From: Clostridia bacterium
Lineage (GTDB): Bacteria; Bacillota; Clostridia; Oscillospirales; Acutalibacteraceae
DNA: 64,000 nt
Reading direction: 5' to 3'
Assembly: GCA_030532035.1 (NCBI GenBank)
Contig: JAUNLX010000002.1
Span: 62,001 to 126,000 of the forward strand
Both the position numbers and the translations under genes were made by a program. Each line of letters starts with the position of its first letter. Positions within the stretch are counted from its first letter, which is position 1. The notes under the pieces are model-generated. The model was given only the letters and a program-made list of their open reading frames with translations, did not search any database and was not told the origin of the DNA. This document shows, piece after piece, positions 44,275 to 53,035 of the stretch.

Positions 44275-45867
44275 TTGGCTTTTTCATATTCTAAACCCGA
44301 ACCTTTGAATAACGATTTTCTGTCTTCCATGGATGAAATTTATAAATCTATGGGAGAATTGAGCGAAGTTGAAAATTTTGTAAAACCTGATATATCGGAA
44401 TCTGAACAAATAACAAATGAAAAAAAAGAAGAAAATTTAATTGAAAATAATTCATCAAACTATCAAGAAGAAAAAGCAAAGCAAAGACAATATTGGTCTT
44501 TTATGGACGAAGTAGCACCTATACAAACAGAAAATTCTAAAGAAAATGAAGATAAGACTTCAGATGAAGATTTTCAAGCTTTGGAAAATTTTGGTAAATC
44601 TTTTTCTCCATCTTTGGTAGAAAAATTAAAGAGAGATTTTAATAAAACAGAAATTTCCTACGATGAAGAAGATGAAGAAGAGGAAACGCAAGAAGAGGAA
44701 ATTTTTGAAGAAAAATCCGTCAAAAAAAGTTTTAAGGAAAAAAGAGCCGAAAAAAAACAGCTTAAAGAAGAAAAAAGAAAGCAAAAAGAATTAGAAAAAG
44801 AACAAAAATTGGAAATAAATACAAAAAAGATGAAAAAAGAAGAAAAAAAAGAAAATCAAGAATCAACAGATATTTTAGCTCAAGCTTTCAATGAAAAACC
44901 GATTAAAGATCGTTCGTTTGGCGAAGCTTTTAGAATTTTTGTTATCATAGTTTCTGTTATTGCAATGCTTGGTAGCCTTGGCTTTTTAGCCTTTAAGGGA
45001 TACCAATCATGGAAAAACAAAAAGGTAAATGAACAAGTCAATCAAAGTATTGATACTACAGCGACATGGGATAAAATACATGCTAAATATCCAAATATAA
45101 ATTTTCCGCCTATGATGAATGTAAAATATGCAGATTTATATGCTCAAAATCAAGATTTTGTAGGCTTTGTTTCAGTTGATGGTTTAGGTATCAATTTACC
45201 TGTAGTTCAAGGTAAAGACGACAATTTTTATCTTCACCATAATTTTCAAAAAGAAAAAAATCCCTATGGTACAGCTTTTTTAAGTGCTATCAATAGTTTT
45301 CCCAAAACAGGAACACAAGAAGAAGTTGAATCATTTAAACCCGATTTTAATACTGTTATTTATTCACATAGTCTTAAATCTGGACAACAGATGTTTACAA
45401 ATCTAAAGCAATATAAAGATGTTCGAAATTTTTCTAAAATCCCTATTATAAAATTTGAAACTCTATATAAAACTCATCAATATAAAATTTTCGCCGTTTT
45501 TATAACCAATGGTGGAAGAAATGGTGATTTAAATGGATATGTATTCAATTACTTTTTTGCAAATCTTGCAAGTCCAGAAAAGAAAGCAGAATTTTTAGAT
45601 GAAATTATGCAGAGAAGATTATATGATACAGGCGTTGATGTAAATGTTAACGACAATATAATCACTTTATCTACTTGTACTTATGAATTTGAGGACGCGC
45701 GACTGGTTGTTTTGGGAAGAGAGCTTCGTCCTGGAGAAAGTACACAAATAGATCAGTCTAAAATAAAATTAAATAACAATCCCCGTATGCCTCAAGCATG
45801 GTATACAAAGCGTGGAGAAAATAATCCGTTTGCCAATAGTCCACAATGGATTTTTAATTCTAAATAA
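44275..45867 (+). CDS. srtB: class B sortase with a long cytoplasmic N-terminal domain
   Basis: 530 residues. Residues 1-218 are cytoplasmic, very rich in Glu and Lys (coiled coil about 140-205); one membrane helix follows (about 219-243); the sortase domain is about 285-505. Catalytic residues are His365 (VIYSHSL), Cys468 (TLSTCTYEF) and Arg476 (DARLVVLGRE); LPVVQGKDDNFYLHHNF is a class B feature. It anchors proteins to the wall or assembles surface structures. Usual SrtB enzymes have about 30 residues before the helix, so the N-terminal domain is exceptional. TTG 44275 is preceded by AGAGGTGA; ATG 44239 would add 12 residues. Confidence 0.88.
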   Translation: MAFSYSKPEPLNNDFLSSMDEIYKSMGELSEVENFVKPDISESEQITNEKKEENLIENNSSNYQEEKAKQRQYWSFMDEVAPIQTENSKENEDKTSDEDFQALENFGKSFSPSLVEKLKRDFNKTEISYDEEDEEEETQEEEIFEEKSVKKSFKEKRAEKKQLKEEKRKQKELEKEQKLEINTKKMKKEEKKENQESTDILAQAFNEKPIKDRSFGEAFRIFVIIVSVIAMLGSLGFLAFKGYQSWKNKKVNEQVNQSIDTTATWDKIHAKYPNINFPPMMNVKYADLYAQNQDFVGFVSVDGLGINLPVVQGKDDNFYLHHNFQKEKNPYGTAFLSAINSFPKTGTQEEVESFKPDFNTVIYSHSLKSGQQMFTNLKQYKDVRNFSKIPIIKFETLYKTHQYKIFAVFITNGGRNGDLNGYVFNYFFANLASPEKKAEFLDEIMQRRLYDTGVDVNVNDNIITLSTCTYEFEDARLVVLGRELRPGESTQIDQSKIKLNNNPRMPQAWYTKRGENNPFANSPQWIFNSK

Positions 45868-45881
45868 GGAGACAAATAAAT

Positions 45882-47162
45882 ATGAATCTGAAGTTACTGA
45901 GTTTGATGATTGATATGACTCCTGAGCTTGCTGAAACACAGGCGGGAATTTCTGAAAGAATCAGCAAAGCATCGGGAATTTATGTAAACTTCGATAATTT
46001 CTATAAAGAGACAGATTTTATCGAAGCTCTTTCCAAGAATTTCATTGAAAGCGATACAATTTTGCTTTTTGCAGAGATTGATGTTTATCTCAAATTCAAA
46101 CCATTTTTGAATAAAATATTTAAATTTAAAACAAAAGAAAACAGAACTCTCACAAAATTAATAAAACAAAATTATCCGGATATGGGAAATAGTAAAATAA
46201 AACTCCATTCAGTTTTTCCAGTAGGAGCGGAAATACTTGAGTCGCCTGACGGGCTCTACTCTTCCTATATGATGAAATCAGAAAAGCAGACTCTTATTGT
46301 TATGCCATTGGATTCAGATAGAACAGATACGATTTTTGATATGTATGTTTTGCCTGAATTAAAAAAGTCAACTGCCCAAATGAAAATTGAACAGCTGAAT
46401 GAAATAGAGGAATCTTCCGATATTGAAGAGAAAAATGATTTTATTCAAGAAGAACAAGAAAGAACGGAAATCAATAAAATTTTAGAAGACGAGAATAAAG
46501 ACCCAGAAACAAAATTTATTGAAATCTGTAAAGCACAACTTAAAACTGTTGCTTTAGCAGATACGAATACAGTTGATTTTATTAGAAAAAAAGCAATAAA
46601 AAATCCAGAATTAAATGATGTTGTTTCATATTCTGATTATTTTGAAAAAAACGAGCATGAAGATAATATGGAATATTGTAAACAACTTGCCTTTGGTGCA
46701 TGGCAAGCTTCGTCGGCAGATATAGGTTTGGCAATTACAAATGTATATGCATATCAAAAAGACGGACAAAAAAAATACTATATTTTAGTTGCGGCTTATG
46801 ACGGAGAAAAATATTTTACCGACAGAATAGACGCAGTTGAATATCAGTCTTTGCCATTATTTATAGATAAAGCTGTTTTATCTCTCTTTTCTTTGGCGAC
46901 TGAAGCTGTTGTTGCTCAAAGAAAACAGCCGATTGACACTGTAGAAAATGAAGTTTCAGAAGTTGAAACAACAGGCAAAAAGAAAAAAGACAAAAAAGAA
47001 AAAACATCTAAACTTCGTAACAAAAAATCGGCAAAAAATAAAGCCCCAAACAAAAAGAGTAAAAAAGCAAGTATTGGTCAAAAACTGGCAATTACTTTCG
47101 CTGCTCTATGTTTTGCTGGAGCAATAGGTGGTTCAGTGTATATTTTCTTGAATTATATGTAA
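45882..47162 (+). CDS. CinA-derived membrane-anchored pseudoenzyme
   Basis: 426 residues. The order of segments follows full-length CinA: residues 1-165 resemble its molybdopterin-binding-like domain (ending IVMPLDSDRTDTIFDMYVLPEL, canonical PGVPSEMKPMFEEYVLP) and 211-345 its amidase domain (CKQLAFGAWQASSADIGLAI). The motifs that matter are changed: GGLGPT is LLFAEID, GTAPG is GLYSSY, and the catalytic ESCTGG is DTNTVD (227-232). A Lys-rich linker (365-395) leads to one C-terminal helix (401-422), a tail anchor or an outward end. Ribosome site AAGGAG; directly follows srtB. Confidence 0.65.
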   Translation: MNLKLLSLMIDMTPELAETQAGISERISKASGIYVNFDNFYKETDFIEALSKNFIESDTILLFAEIDVYLKFKPFLNKIFKFKTKENRTLTKLIKQNYPDMGNSKIKLHSVFPVGAEILESPDGLYSSYMMKSEKQTLIVMPLDSDRTDTIFDMYVLPELKKSTAQMKIEQLNEIEESSDIEEKNDFIQEEQERTEINKILEDENKDPETKFIEICKAQLKTVALADTNTVDFIRKKAIKNPELNDVVSYSDYFEKNEHEDNMEYCKQLAFGAWQASSADIGLAITNVYAYQKDGQKKYYILVAAYDGEKYFTDRIDAVEYQSLPLFIDKAVLSLFSLATEAVVAQRKQPIDTVENEVSEVETTGKKKKDKKEKTSKLRNKKSAKNKAPNKKSKKASIGQKLAITFAALCFAGAIGGSVYIFLNYM

Positions 47163-47996
47163 TTTATTTGATATGTGAGCAAATTGTTCAAAAGATAAAT
47201 TTTCTGCTCTCAAATTTGGACTTAAATCGAGACTTTCAAAAGTCTCGATTATTTTTTCTTTGGATATATTGCAACCTCTACTGATTGAATTTATTGCCGT
47301 CTTTCGTCTATATAGATAAGCGGATTTTATTATATTAAAAAATAAGTCTTTGTCAGAAATATTGTAGTCAACATTTTGTTTAATATCAAAGGAAATAACA
47401 GCACTGTCAACTTTTGGGATAGGATAAAATAGAGACGCCTGAACAACAAACTCAAATTTTGGCACAGTATAATAATTGATTGCACCACTAATTGCACCAG
47501 CACTTTTTTCTCCAAGTTTAGCAGTCAGGCGTACGCCAGCTTCTTTTTGCACAAGTACAATTATTTTTTCAATAGGAAAATTTTTTTCGATGAAAAACAT
47601 TAAAATATCAGTTGTTATATAATACGGTAGATTTGCAATTACTGCGACTTTTAATCCCTTAAAATTTTCGTCTATTATTTTTTTTATATCAGTTTTCAAA
47701 ACATCGTCAAAAATTATTTCGACATTGTCAAAGTCAGACAGAGTTTCTTGCAAAATAGGTTTTAAGCTCGTATCAATTTCGATTGATATAACTTTTTTTG
47801 CTTTTGTTGCAAGTACGGAAGTCAAGCTGCCAATGCCAGGGCCAATTTCGATTACTCCGTAAGTTTCGTCAATGTCTTTTGCCATCTTAGAACAAACCTC
47901 TCGGCTTAAAATAAAGTTTTGACCGAGAGATTTTGTGAAATTGAAATTATATCTGCCAAGTAAGGCTTTTATATGATGTAAATTATATAAGTCCAT
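47133..47996 (-). CDS. rsmA: 16S rRNA dimethyladenosine transferase
   Basis: Methylates the two adjacent adenosines of the 16S 3' hairpin (KsgA). SAM motif VIEIGPGIGSLTSVL (about 48-62), acidic loop SIEID, and the catalytic NLPYYITTD (122-130). N-terminal FTKSLGQNFIL is the family lead-in. Length 287 normal. Its 3' end overlaps the 3' end of the convergent CinA-like gene by 30 bp. It lies 1 nt behind the DUF3048 gene. Confidence 0.96.
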   Translation of the reverse strand: MDLYNLHHIKALLGRYNFNFTKSLGQNFILSREVCSKMAKDIDETYGVIEIGPGIGSLTSVLATKAKKVISIEIDTSLKPILQETLSDFDNVEIIFDDVLKTDIKKIIDENFKGLKVAVIANLPYYITTDILMFFIEKNFPIEKIIVLVQKEAGVRLTAKLGEKSAGAISGAINYYTVPKFEFVVQASLFYPIPKVDSAVISFDIKQNVDYNISDKDLFFNIIKSAYLYRRKTAINSISRGCNISKEKIIETFESLDLSPNLRAENLSFEQFAHISNKLHIIQENIH

Positions 47997-47997
47997 T

Positions 47998-49026
47998 TTA
48001 AGAAATTGAAGTGAGTCCAGAATTTGCTTGAGGAATCAAAGCTATATAAGATTTTCCTTTGTTGAGTTTAATTTGATTGCCATTTTCATCTTTTAAGACA
48101 AGTTTTGCGTTTTTGTCATTCCCCTTAGTCCATTTGATTTTACTTACAGTACCATTTGTGAAAACATAACCGTTGCCTGCAGACAAATCCATATCAATGG
48201 AGCCGGATTTATTGATGATTTTATATGAGGGGAAGTATAAAATTATAAGATTTTTAACTCTAAAAGGTTTGCCCTCAAAGGATTTAAGTTGCTTAGAGCC
48301 ATACTGACCACCATATGTTTTACTTTCTGAATCATATGAATATTGATAGGAAGCATAGTGGGAAAATTTGAAATTTACTTTTGTTGCCGAGTCGGCAAAA
48401 CTTTTATCACTATCATTAAAGGCAAAATATGGTTGCAAACCGTCTTTTGCAGATGTTCTAAATTTTTTGTCTGATATAGCCTTTTTTATGAGTTCATTAT
48501 TTGAGTACCCAGTGTGTTCCGAGGGGACATTTCTGGAAAAATCTCGTTTGAAATATACTCCATGCATTCCGTCTATATGGTCAGTATTGTTTCTGCGCAT
48601 CATGGCTTGTGCAGTATCTGAGCAGCCCCAATGAACGAAAATAGAATCAAAATTTTCTGCTAATTCTACAAAATCGATTCTTGCACTTCTGATAGAACCT
48701 GCTTTGGGAATTTTATTTACATCAGCATAAAGCCAAAGCATTCTCGTTACTCCGCCCTCGGCTAACCCCTCTATCACAACATCTGGAGAATCAAAACCCC
48801 ATTGAGGTCTTGCAGGATAAGCGTTATTTATTGAAATGGCAATAGGTCTTTTTCCCACAGCATTGGAATCAAAACCATCTTCGCCAGTCAATGGATTTAA
48901 AACTGAAACTTTCTTTGGGGGATCTTGTTTAGGCGTTGCTGATTTGCCCTTTTTCTTTTTACATGAAGTAAAAGAAAAAATTAAAGTCAGACAGATACAA
49001 AATATTAAGAGTTTTTTTGCTTTCAT
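47998..49026 (-). CDS. DUF3048 lipoprotein (YerB-like)
   Basis: 342 residues with a lipoprotein signal ending in FTSC and a Lys-rich linker after the Cys. The mature part has the DUF3048 marks: NPLTGEDGFDSNAVGKRPIAISINN, PQWGFDSPDVVIEGLAEGG, TRMLWLYAD and KAGSIRSARIDFVELA. Members are surface lipoproteins of unknown activity, common in Firmicutes. Own promoter upstream; rsmA follows by 1 nt. Confidence 0.9.
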   Translation of the reverse strand: MKAKKLLIFCICLTLIFSFTSCKKKKGKSATPKQDPPKKVSVLNPLTGEDGFDSNAVGKRPIAISINNAYPARPQWGFDSPDVVIEGLAEGGVTRMLWLYADVNKIPKAGSIRSARIDFVELAENFDSIFVHWGCSDTAQAMMRRNNTDHIDGMHGVYFKRDFSRNVPSEHTGYSNNELIKKAISDKKFRTSAKDGLQPYFAFNDSDKSFADSATKVNFKFSHYASYQYSYDSESKTYGGQYGSKQLKSFEGKPFRVKNLIILYFPSYKIINKSGSIDMDLSAGNGYVFTNGTVSKIKWTKGNDKNAKLVLKDENGNQIKLNKGKSYIALIPQANSGLTSIS

Positions 49027-49058
49027 GGGACACCCCCGAAAAATATATATTTTTAATA

Positions 49059-49087
49059 ATTATAGTTATATTTTACTTTGTTTTCAA
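49059..49087 (-). promoter_or_regulatory. promoter of the DUF3048-rsmA pair
   Basis: Minus strand: TTGAAA (49087-49082), 17 bp, TATAAT (49064-49059). Confidence 0.75.
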
Positions 49088-49101
49088 GTCTTTCAGGGCG
49101 A

Positions 49102-50880
49102 TTAGTGACTTATGTTAAATTGCGCATTATACAATTTGTAATAATCTCCTTTTAGTGTCATCAATTCTTCATGAGTTCCCTGTTCTTTAATTCCATGATC
49201 GTCAAGATATACGATTTTATCAGCATTTTTAATTGTAGATAACCTGTGAGCGATTACGAGGACTGTGCGTCCTTTCGATAAAAGATTTAAGGACTTTTGA
49301 ATATTTATTTCTGTTTCAGTGTCGAGAGCACTTGTCGCTTCATCTAAAATCATTATTGGTGGATTTTTAAGAAAAATTCTTGCAATACTGATTCTCTGTC
49401 TTTGACCACCAGAGAGCGTCATACCACGCTCGCCGACGATAGTTTCATATTTATCGGGTAAAGAATCAATGAAATTATGAATTTCAGCGGCTTTTGCAGC
49501 AGAGATGACTTCTTCCATAGTTGCTCCTGGTCTGCCATAACGAATGTTTTCTAAAATACTGTCGGCAAAAATAAATACATCTTGTTGAACAATTCCAACT
49601 TGTTCACGAAGAGAATTCAAAGTCAAATCACGAATGTCAGTGCCACCTATAGTTATTTTGCCGTCAGTGATTTCATAAAATCTCACTAATAGTTGACACA
49701 AAGTCGTCTTTCCAGAACCAGACGGTCCCACAACAGCAACTTGACTTCCCTGTTTTACGGTTAGATTTATATCTTTTAATACTTTTTTGTTCTCTGAATT
49801 ATCTTCTGTTTCTCCATACGAAAAGCTTACATTTTCATATACAATATCACCATTTAATGGTCGTATATCTAAAGTGCCATCAGAACCGAAAATAATAGGA
49901 TCAGTTCTCATTATTTCTGCCAATCTTACAAGTCCTGCTTTTCCATTAGAGAACATCTCAAAAAAAGTTATTATTTGGTTTATCGGCATCAAAAAAGCAT
50001 TGACAAACATAACAAAAGTCATCAAGTCGACAAGACTCATTGTATTTTTTGCAACATAATATCCGCCCACAGATATTATTATTAAATTTAAAATACCTGC
50101 AGTGGCAATTACTCCACTCTGAAAAGCTCCCATAACTTTATAAAAAGTTTTTTTAGCCGATTTATAGAGATTATTTGCGGTGTCAAATTTTTCAGCTTCT
50201 AAACTTTCGTTGTTAAAAGCTTTTGTTGTTCTTATGCCTGAAATGCTACTTTCTATATTTGAGTTTATAATTGCAACTGTGTTTTTTAATTTTAGAGAAC
50301 TTTTTTCCATTCTTTTTTTCATTGCAAAAATTAAAATTAAAAGAAAGGGAATTAAGATAAATAAAATTAAAGCAAGTTGCCATCGTATTACCAGCATACA
50401 AATAAAAGAACCAACGAGTGTAGTCGTTGAAATCAAAGCCATTTCTGGGCCATGATGAGCAAGTTCTGAAATTTCAAATAAATCTGAAATCATACGAGAT
50501 AACAAAGTTCCAGTTCTATTTTTATCAAAAAAGCTGAAATCCATATGTGATATATGTATAAATAGATCACGACGCATATCGGCTTCCATTTTTACACCCA
50601 TCATATGACCTCGATAAGTTACAATATACTGAAATATTGCTCTTAAAAATAAAGAAAACATTAATCCGAGCATTATGAGAAGAAAGTAAAGATATTTTTT
50701 CTCTGCCAAAACATTTTGAAGTGCAAATCTTGTTATCATTGGAAAAGCAAGAGTGATGAGTGAAATGCCCAGTGCGCAGACAACATCCAAAATCAAAATA
50801 TTTTTATATGGTTTAAAATAACTTGCAAAAATAGAAAATAAAGATTTCTCAAATCTCGACTTTCGCTGCAATTCTGTCAT
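49102..50880 (-). CDS. ABC exporter, fused permease-ATPase
   Basis: 592 residues: six membrane helices (about 20-320) of the type I exporter fold, then the ATPase with Walker A VVGPSGSGKTTLCQLL, Q-loop VGIVQQDVFIFADSI, signature MTLSGGQRQRISIAR, Walker B IMILDEATSALD and His in VIAHRLSTI. Half-transporters of this MdlB/LmrA-like group act as dimers and export lipids or drugs. 22 nt behind the NERD gene, so likely co-transcribed; the substrate is unknown. Confidence 0.92.
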   Translation of the reverse strand: MTELQRKSRFEKSLFSIFASYFKPYKNILILDVVCALGISLITLAFPMITRFALQNVLAEKKYLYFLLIMLGLMFSLFLRAIFQYIVTYRGHMMGVKMEADMRRDLFIHISHMDFSFFDKNRTGTLLSRMISDLFEISELAHHGPEMALISTTTLVGSFICMLVIRWQLALILFILIPFLLILIFAMKKRMEKSSLKLKNTVAIINSNIESSISGIRTTKAFNNESLEAEKFDTANNLYKSAKKTFYKVMGAFQSGVIATAGILNLIIISVGGYYVAKNTMSLVDLMTFVMFVNAFLMPINQIITFFEMFSNGKAGLVRLAEIMRTDPIIFGSDGTLDIRPLNGDIVYENVSFSYGETEDNSENKKVLKDINLTVKQGSQVAVVGPSGSGKTTLCQLLVRFYEITDGKITIGGTDIRDLTLNSLREQVGIVQQDVFIFADSILENIRYGRPGATMEEVISAAKAAEIHNFIDSLPDKYETIVGERGMTLSGGQRQRISIARIFLKNPPIMILDEATSALDTETEINIQKSLNLLSKGRTVLVIAHRLSTIKNADKIVYLDDHGIKEQGTHEELMTLKGDYYKLYNAQFNISH

Positions 50881-50902
50881 TGTATCCTCCTAATAAATCG
50901 TA

Positions 50903-51514
50903 TTATGATAATATTTTTTTTATTTCATTGATTTTATTTTTATTTAATTTAATTTTTCTATTGGTGTGAATTTCTCGATTAAGCTCTTCAATATTTTGTA
51001 AAATATTTTCACTTTTTATGGGAGAATTTTTATGTATCATATATGCATAACCACGAACCCAAACTTTGACACCGTAATAGTCCAAGTAATTTGCCAGCAA
51101 ATAAATTTGCCTTTTTACTTGCTTTATGGGGTTGCGTACAGCTTTTTTGTAAGTATTTCCCGCTTGTGTAGTCTTGTATTTTAACCACTCGTAGTCTTCT
51201 TCATTACCAACAATTTTTCCTATATAATTTTTAATTTCAATTATAAAAACACCGTTTTGATTTACGATGACATTGTCAAGTTCAGTTAATCTCCCATCAA
51301 ATGAAATTTCAACATTTGTAAAAAGTAAGTCATTTTTAGAAAGTATACTTTTTATCAATTTTTCGGCTTTTTCTTCCCCGATTATACCTGCGATATGTTG
51401 CTCATCAATATAATTTGTAAATTTTTTGTTTTTATAATCAGCAAATATTGAGATTAAAATTAAGAGTAAAAAGAGTAAAAAAATCAAAAAAATTATTAAA
51501 ATTAATTTTGTCAT
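50903..51514 (-). CDS. NERD-domain protein
   Basis: 203 residues. An N-terminal membrane helix (about 3-24) is followed by a NERD (nuclease-related) domain: GIIGEEKAEKLIKSIL, FDGRLTELDNVIVNQNGVFIIEIKNY with the catalytic-type D and E-x-K pattern, then NPIKQVKRQIYLLANYL. It is likely a membrane-tethered nuclease-like protein of unknown role. Its stop is 22 nt from the ABC exporter start. Confidence 0.85.
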   Translation of the reverse strand: MTKLILIIFLIFLLFLLLILISIFADYKNKKFTNYIDEQHIAGIIGEEKAEKLIKSILSKNDLLFTNVEISFDGRLTELDNVIVNQNGVFIIEIKNYIGKIVGNEEDYEWLKYKTTQAGNTYKKAVRNPIKQVKRQIYLLANYLDYYGVKVWVRGYAYMIHKNSPIKSENILQNIEELNREIHTNRKIKLNKNKINEIKKILS

Positions 51515-51552
51515 GGATAAAGTTCATCTCTTCGTTTTCATATATTTTAAAC

Positions 51553-51582
51553 ATTATATCTGATAAAATCAATTAAACACAA
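51553..51582 (-). promoter_or_regulatory. promoter of the NERD-ABC pair
   Basis: Minus strand: TTGTGT (51582-51577), 18 bp, TATAAT (51558-51553). Confidence 0.55.
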
Positions 51583-51601
51583 GAAGACTTAAATTGAATG
51601 C

Positions 51602-51637
51602 AAAAAGAACGCCTATAAAAATCTAAGCGTTCTTTTT
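51602..51637 (-). terminator. terminator after the Spx/ArsC-like gene
   Basis: An 11-bp stem, AAAAAGAACGC (51602-51612) and GCGTTCTTTTT (51627-51637), about 14 bp behind the stop. The A/T-rich stem base provides the T run in both directions. Confidence 0.75.
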
Positions 51638-51650
51638 AAATTTTTATTGT

Positions 51651-52007
51651 TTATTTTAGGAATTTTTCTTCCCATTGCGTTTGTTTGAATCCGACAAGTA
51701 TAAAATCGTCGCCGATTACCAAAGGTCTTTTAACTAACATTCCGTCAGTTGCAAGTAATTTTAACATTTCATCTTCAGTCATTTTTGGGAGCTTGTCTTT
51801 TAGATTTAATTCTCTGTATGCCATACCACTTGTGTTGAAAAATCTTTTTATTGGTAAATCACTTTTACCATACCATTTTTTTAATTCTGTATAATTGGGG
51901 TTATCAATTTTTATATCTCGAAATTCGTATTCTATTTTATTTTCATCTAACCAATTTTGTGCTTTTTTACAAGTTGAACATTTAGGATAACAGATAAATT
52001 TAATCAT
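51651..52007 (-). CDS. ArsC/Spx-family thioredoxin-fold protein
   Basis: 118 residues. The redox motif CSTCKKA is at about residues 8-14, with the conserved RDI, the Arg in LVKRPLVIGDDFILVGF, and the SGMAYRELNLKDKL stretch of the Spx/MgsR/YffB branch. Most likely an ArsC-like reductase or Spx-like regulator. Start at ATG 52007 (GAGGTG upstream); a GTG at 52016 is less well spaced. Confidence 0.88.
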   Translation of the reverse strand: MIKFICYPKCSTCKKAQNWLDENKIEYEFRDIKIDNPNYTELKKWYGKSDLPIKRFFNTSGMAYRELNLKDKLPKMTEDEMLKLLATDGMLVKRPLVIGDDFILVGFKQTQWEEKFLK

Positions 52008-52042
52008 AATCTTCACCTCAAATAAAATTTTTAGACAAATTT

Positions 52043-52071
52043 AGAATATCATATATTTTAATATAATCCAA
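52043..52071 (-). promoter_or_regulatory. promoter of the Spx/ArsC-like gene
   Basis: Minus strand: TTGGAT (52071-52066), 17 bp, TATTCT (52048-52043). Confidence 0.6.
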
Positions 52072-52160
52072 AATATATTTATTAAATTAATATTTTTTGT
52101 AACAAACGAATATTGTTTACTTATATTAGTTATTGCTTTGATTTTCTATTACTCTTATTT

Positions 52161-52208
52161 AAAAAATACGGTAACTGATATTTAAATCAATTACCGTATT
52201 GATATGTG
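52161..52208 (-). repeat. 48-bp repeat, copy 1 (terminator hairpin)
   Basis: Identical over 48 bp to 53596-53643. It contains a perfect 10-bp inverted repeat (AATACGGTAA / TTACCGTATT) with inner pairing, and on the minus strand is followed by six T. It therefore works as a minus-strand Rho-independent terminator, here behind the gene at 52266-52556. Confidence 0.9.
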
Positions 52209-52265
52209 TAGTATCACCTAACAATTGATACAATGCACCCTCTAATGTGATAGAGGGCGCAAACT

Positions 52266-52556
52266 TCAATAAATGACCGTTACTGTAATGTCTTTTTCAA
52301 TATCTAAGAAAGACTGACCATTGAAGCATTTTTCAGAAAGCACTTTTTGGATAATTTCCTGTGGGATATCGCCCTCTTCTGGAATTTCATATTTGCAAAT
52401 ACATTTACCATTCTCTGAAATATCCCAAATGACAAGCCACGCTTTTCCTTCAGATATCTCTGGTTGGAGTACATAAGTTGTACCGCTATATTCAAACTCT
52501 GCTTCATGAGAGTGTGAAATTAAATCCACCAATTCATCCATTTTAATACCTATCAT
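52266..52556 (-). CDS. hypothetical protein, 96 aa, possible immunity-type protein
   Basis: Not recognised with certainty. A small acidic soluble protein with a beta-sheet pattern: EFEYSGTTYVLQPEI, GKAWLVIWDI, then KYEIPEEGDIPQEIIQKVL and DIEKDITVTVIY. GGGG precedes the ATG at a good distance. Its size, acidity and position inside the toxin-debris island suggest an orphan immunity protein, which is an inference. Divergent from the toxin remnant. Confidence 0.6.
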   Translation of the reverse strand: MIGIKMDELVDLISHSHEAEFEYSGTTYVLQPEISEGKAWLVIWDISENGKCICKYEIPEEGDIPQEIIQKVLSEKCFNGQSFLDIEKDITVTVIY

Positions 52557-52840
52557 ATTTTAACCCCCTTAAATAATCTTTTATGTTTTTCATAAATTGT
52601 GTCGCTCGGAAAAATCTTTGTTGGATTTTGACTACGTTTTCCATTTGGATAAAAATGCACATGCAATGACTTTTTCTATCTTATTAACTATAATCAATAC
52701 CATATATAAGCATTTCGTACTTGTCAAATGTTATAAAGGTAAATAATCTTCGCTTTACTGAAAAAATAAAGTTTACAGCATTATATGTAAAAGAATAAAA
52801 CATTGTTTTTTATTAAAAAATTTCGCATTTACTATTGACA
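52557..52840. other. non-coding stretch inside the island
   Basis: Nearly 300 bp between the 96-aa gene and the toxin remnant. I see no gene, RNA or strong hairpin here; it is very AT-rich. Confidence 0.4.
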
Positions 52841-53035
52841 TTTACTAAATTTATTGGCAGGGATAAATATGATAATTCTTGAAATGCAGAAACAGTGGAT
52901 GACGGCACTCAAAATTGGGTACACTATCGGAATGGTACAATTAATGAGGGAGAAAAAAATAAAAACCCTCGTATATGGAACAAAGACACTGGTCTGAACA
53001 ATAACCCTGTCAAAAGGAGGAAGAAGAAAAAATGA
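52841..53035 (+). pseudogene. polymorphic toxin C-terminal remnant with internal stop
   Basis: One frame reads FTKFIGRDKYDNS, then TGA (52880-52882), then AETVDDGTQNWVHYRNGTI continuing through PRIWNKDTGLNNNPVKRR to a stop at 53033-53035. The text resembles the C-terminal end of secreted Rhs/WapA/LXG-type toxins, with a Trp codon probably turned into the TGA. There is no start codon, leader or N-terminal delivery domain. The stop overlaps the start of the next gene (ATGA), the usual toxin-immunity arrangement. Confidence 0.7.

Noticed and set aside
52235-52260. Hairpin behind the 96-aa gene as its terminator
   Set aside because: The stem is good but no T run follows on the minus strand; the 48-bp repeat just beyond is a proper terminator.
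52878-52884. TGA read as tryptophan (alternative genetic code)
   Set aside because: Many intact genes in the window end with TGA, for example at 9032-9034 and 27676-27678, and their Trp residues use TGG.
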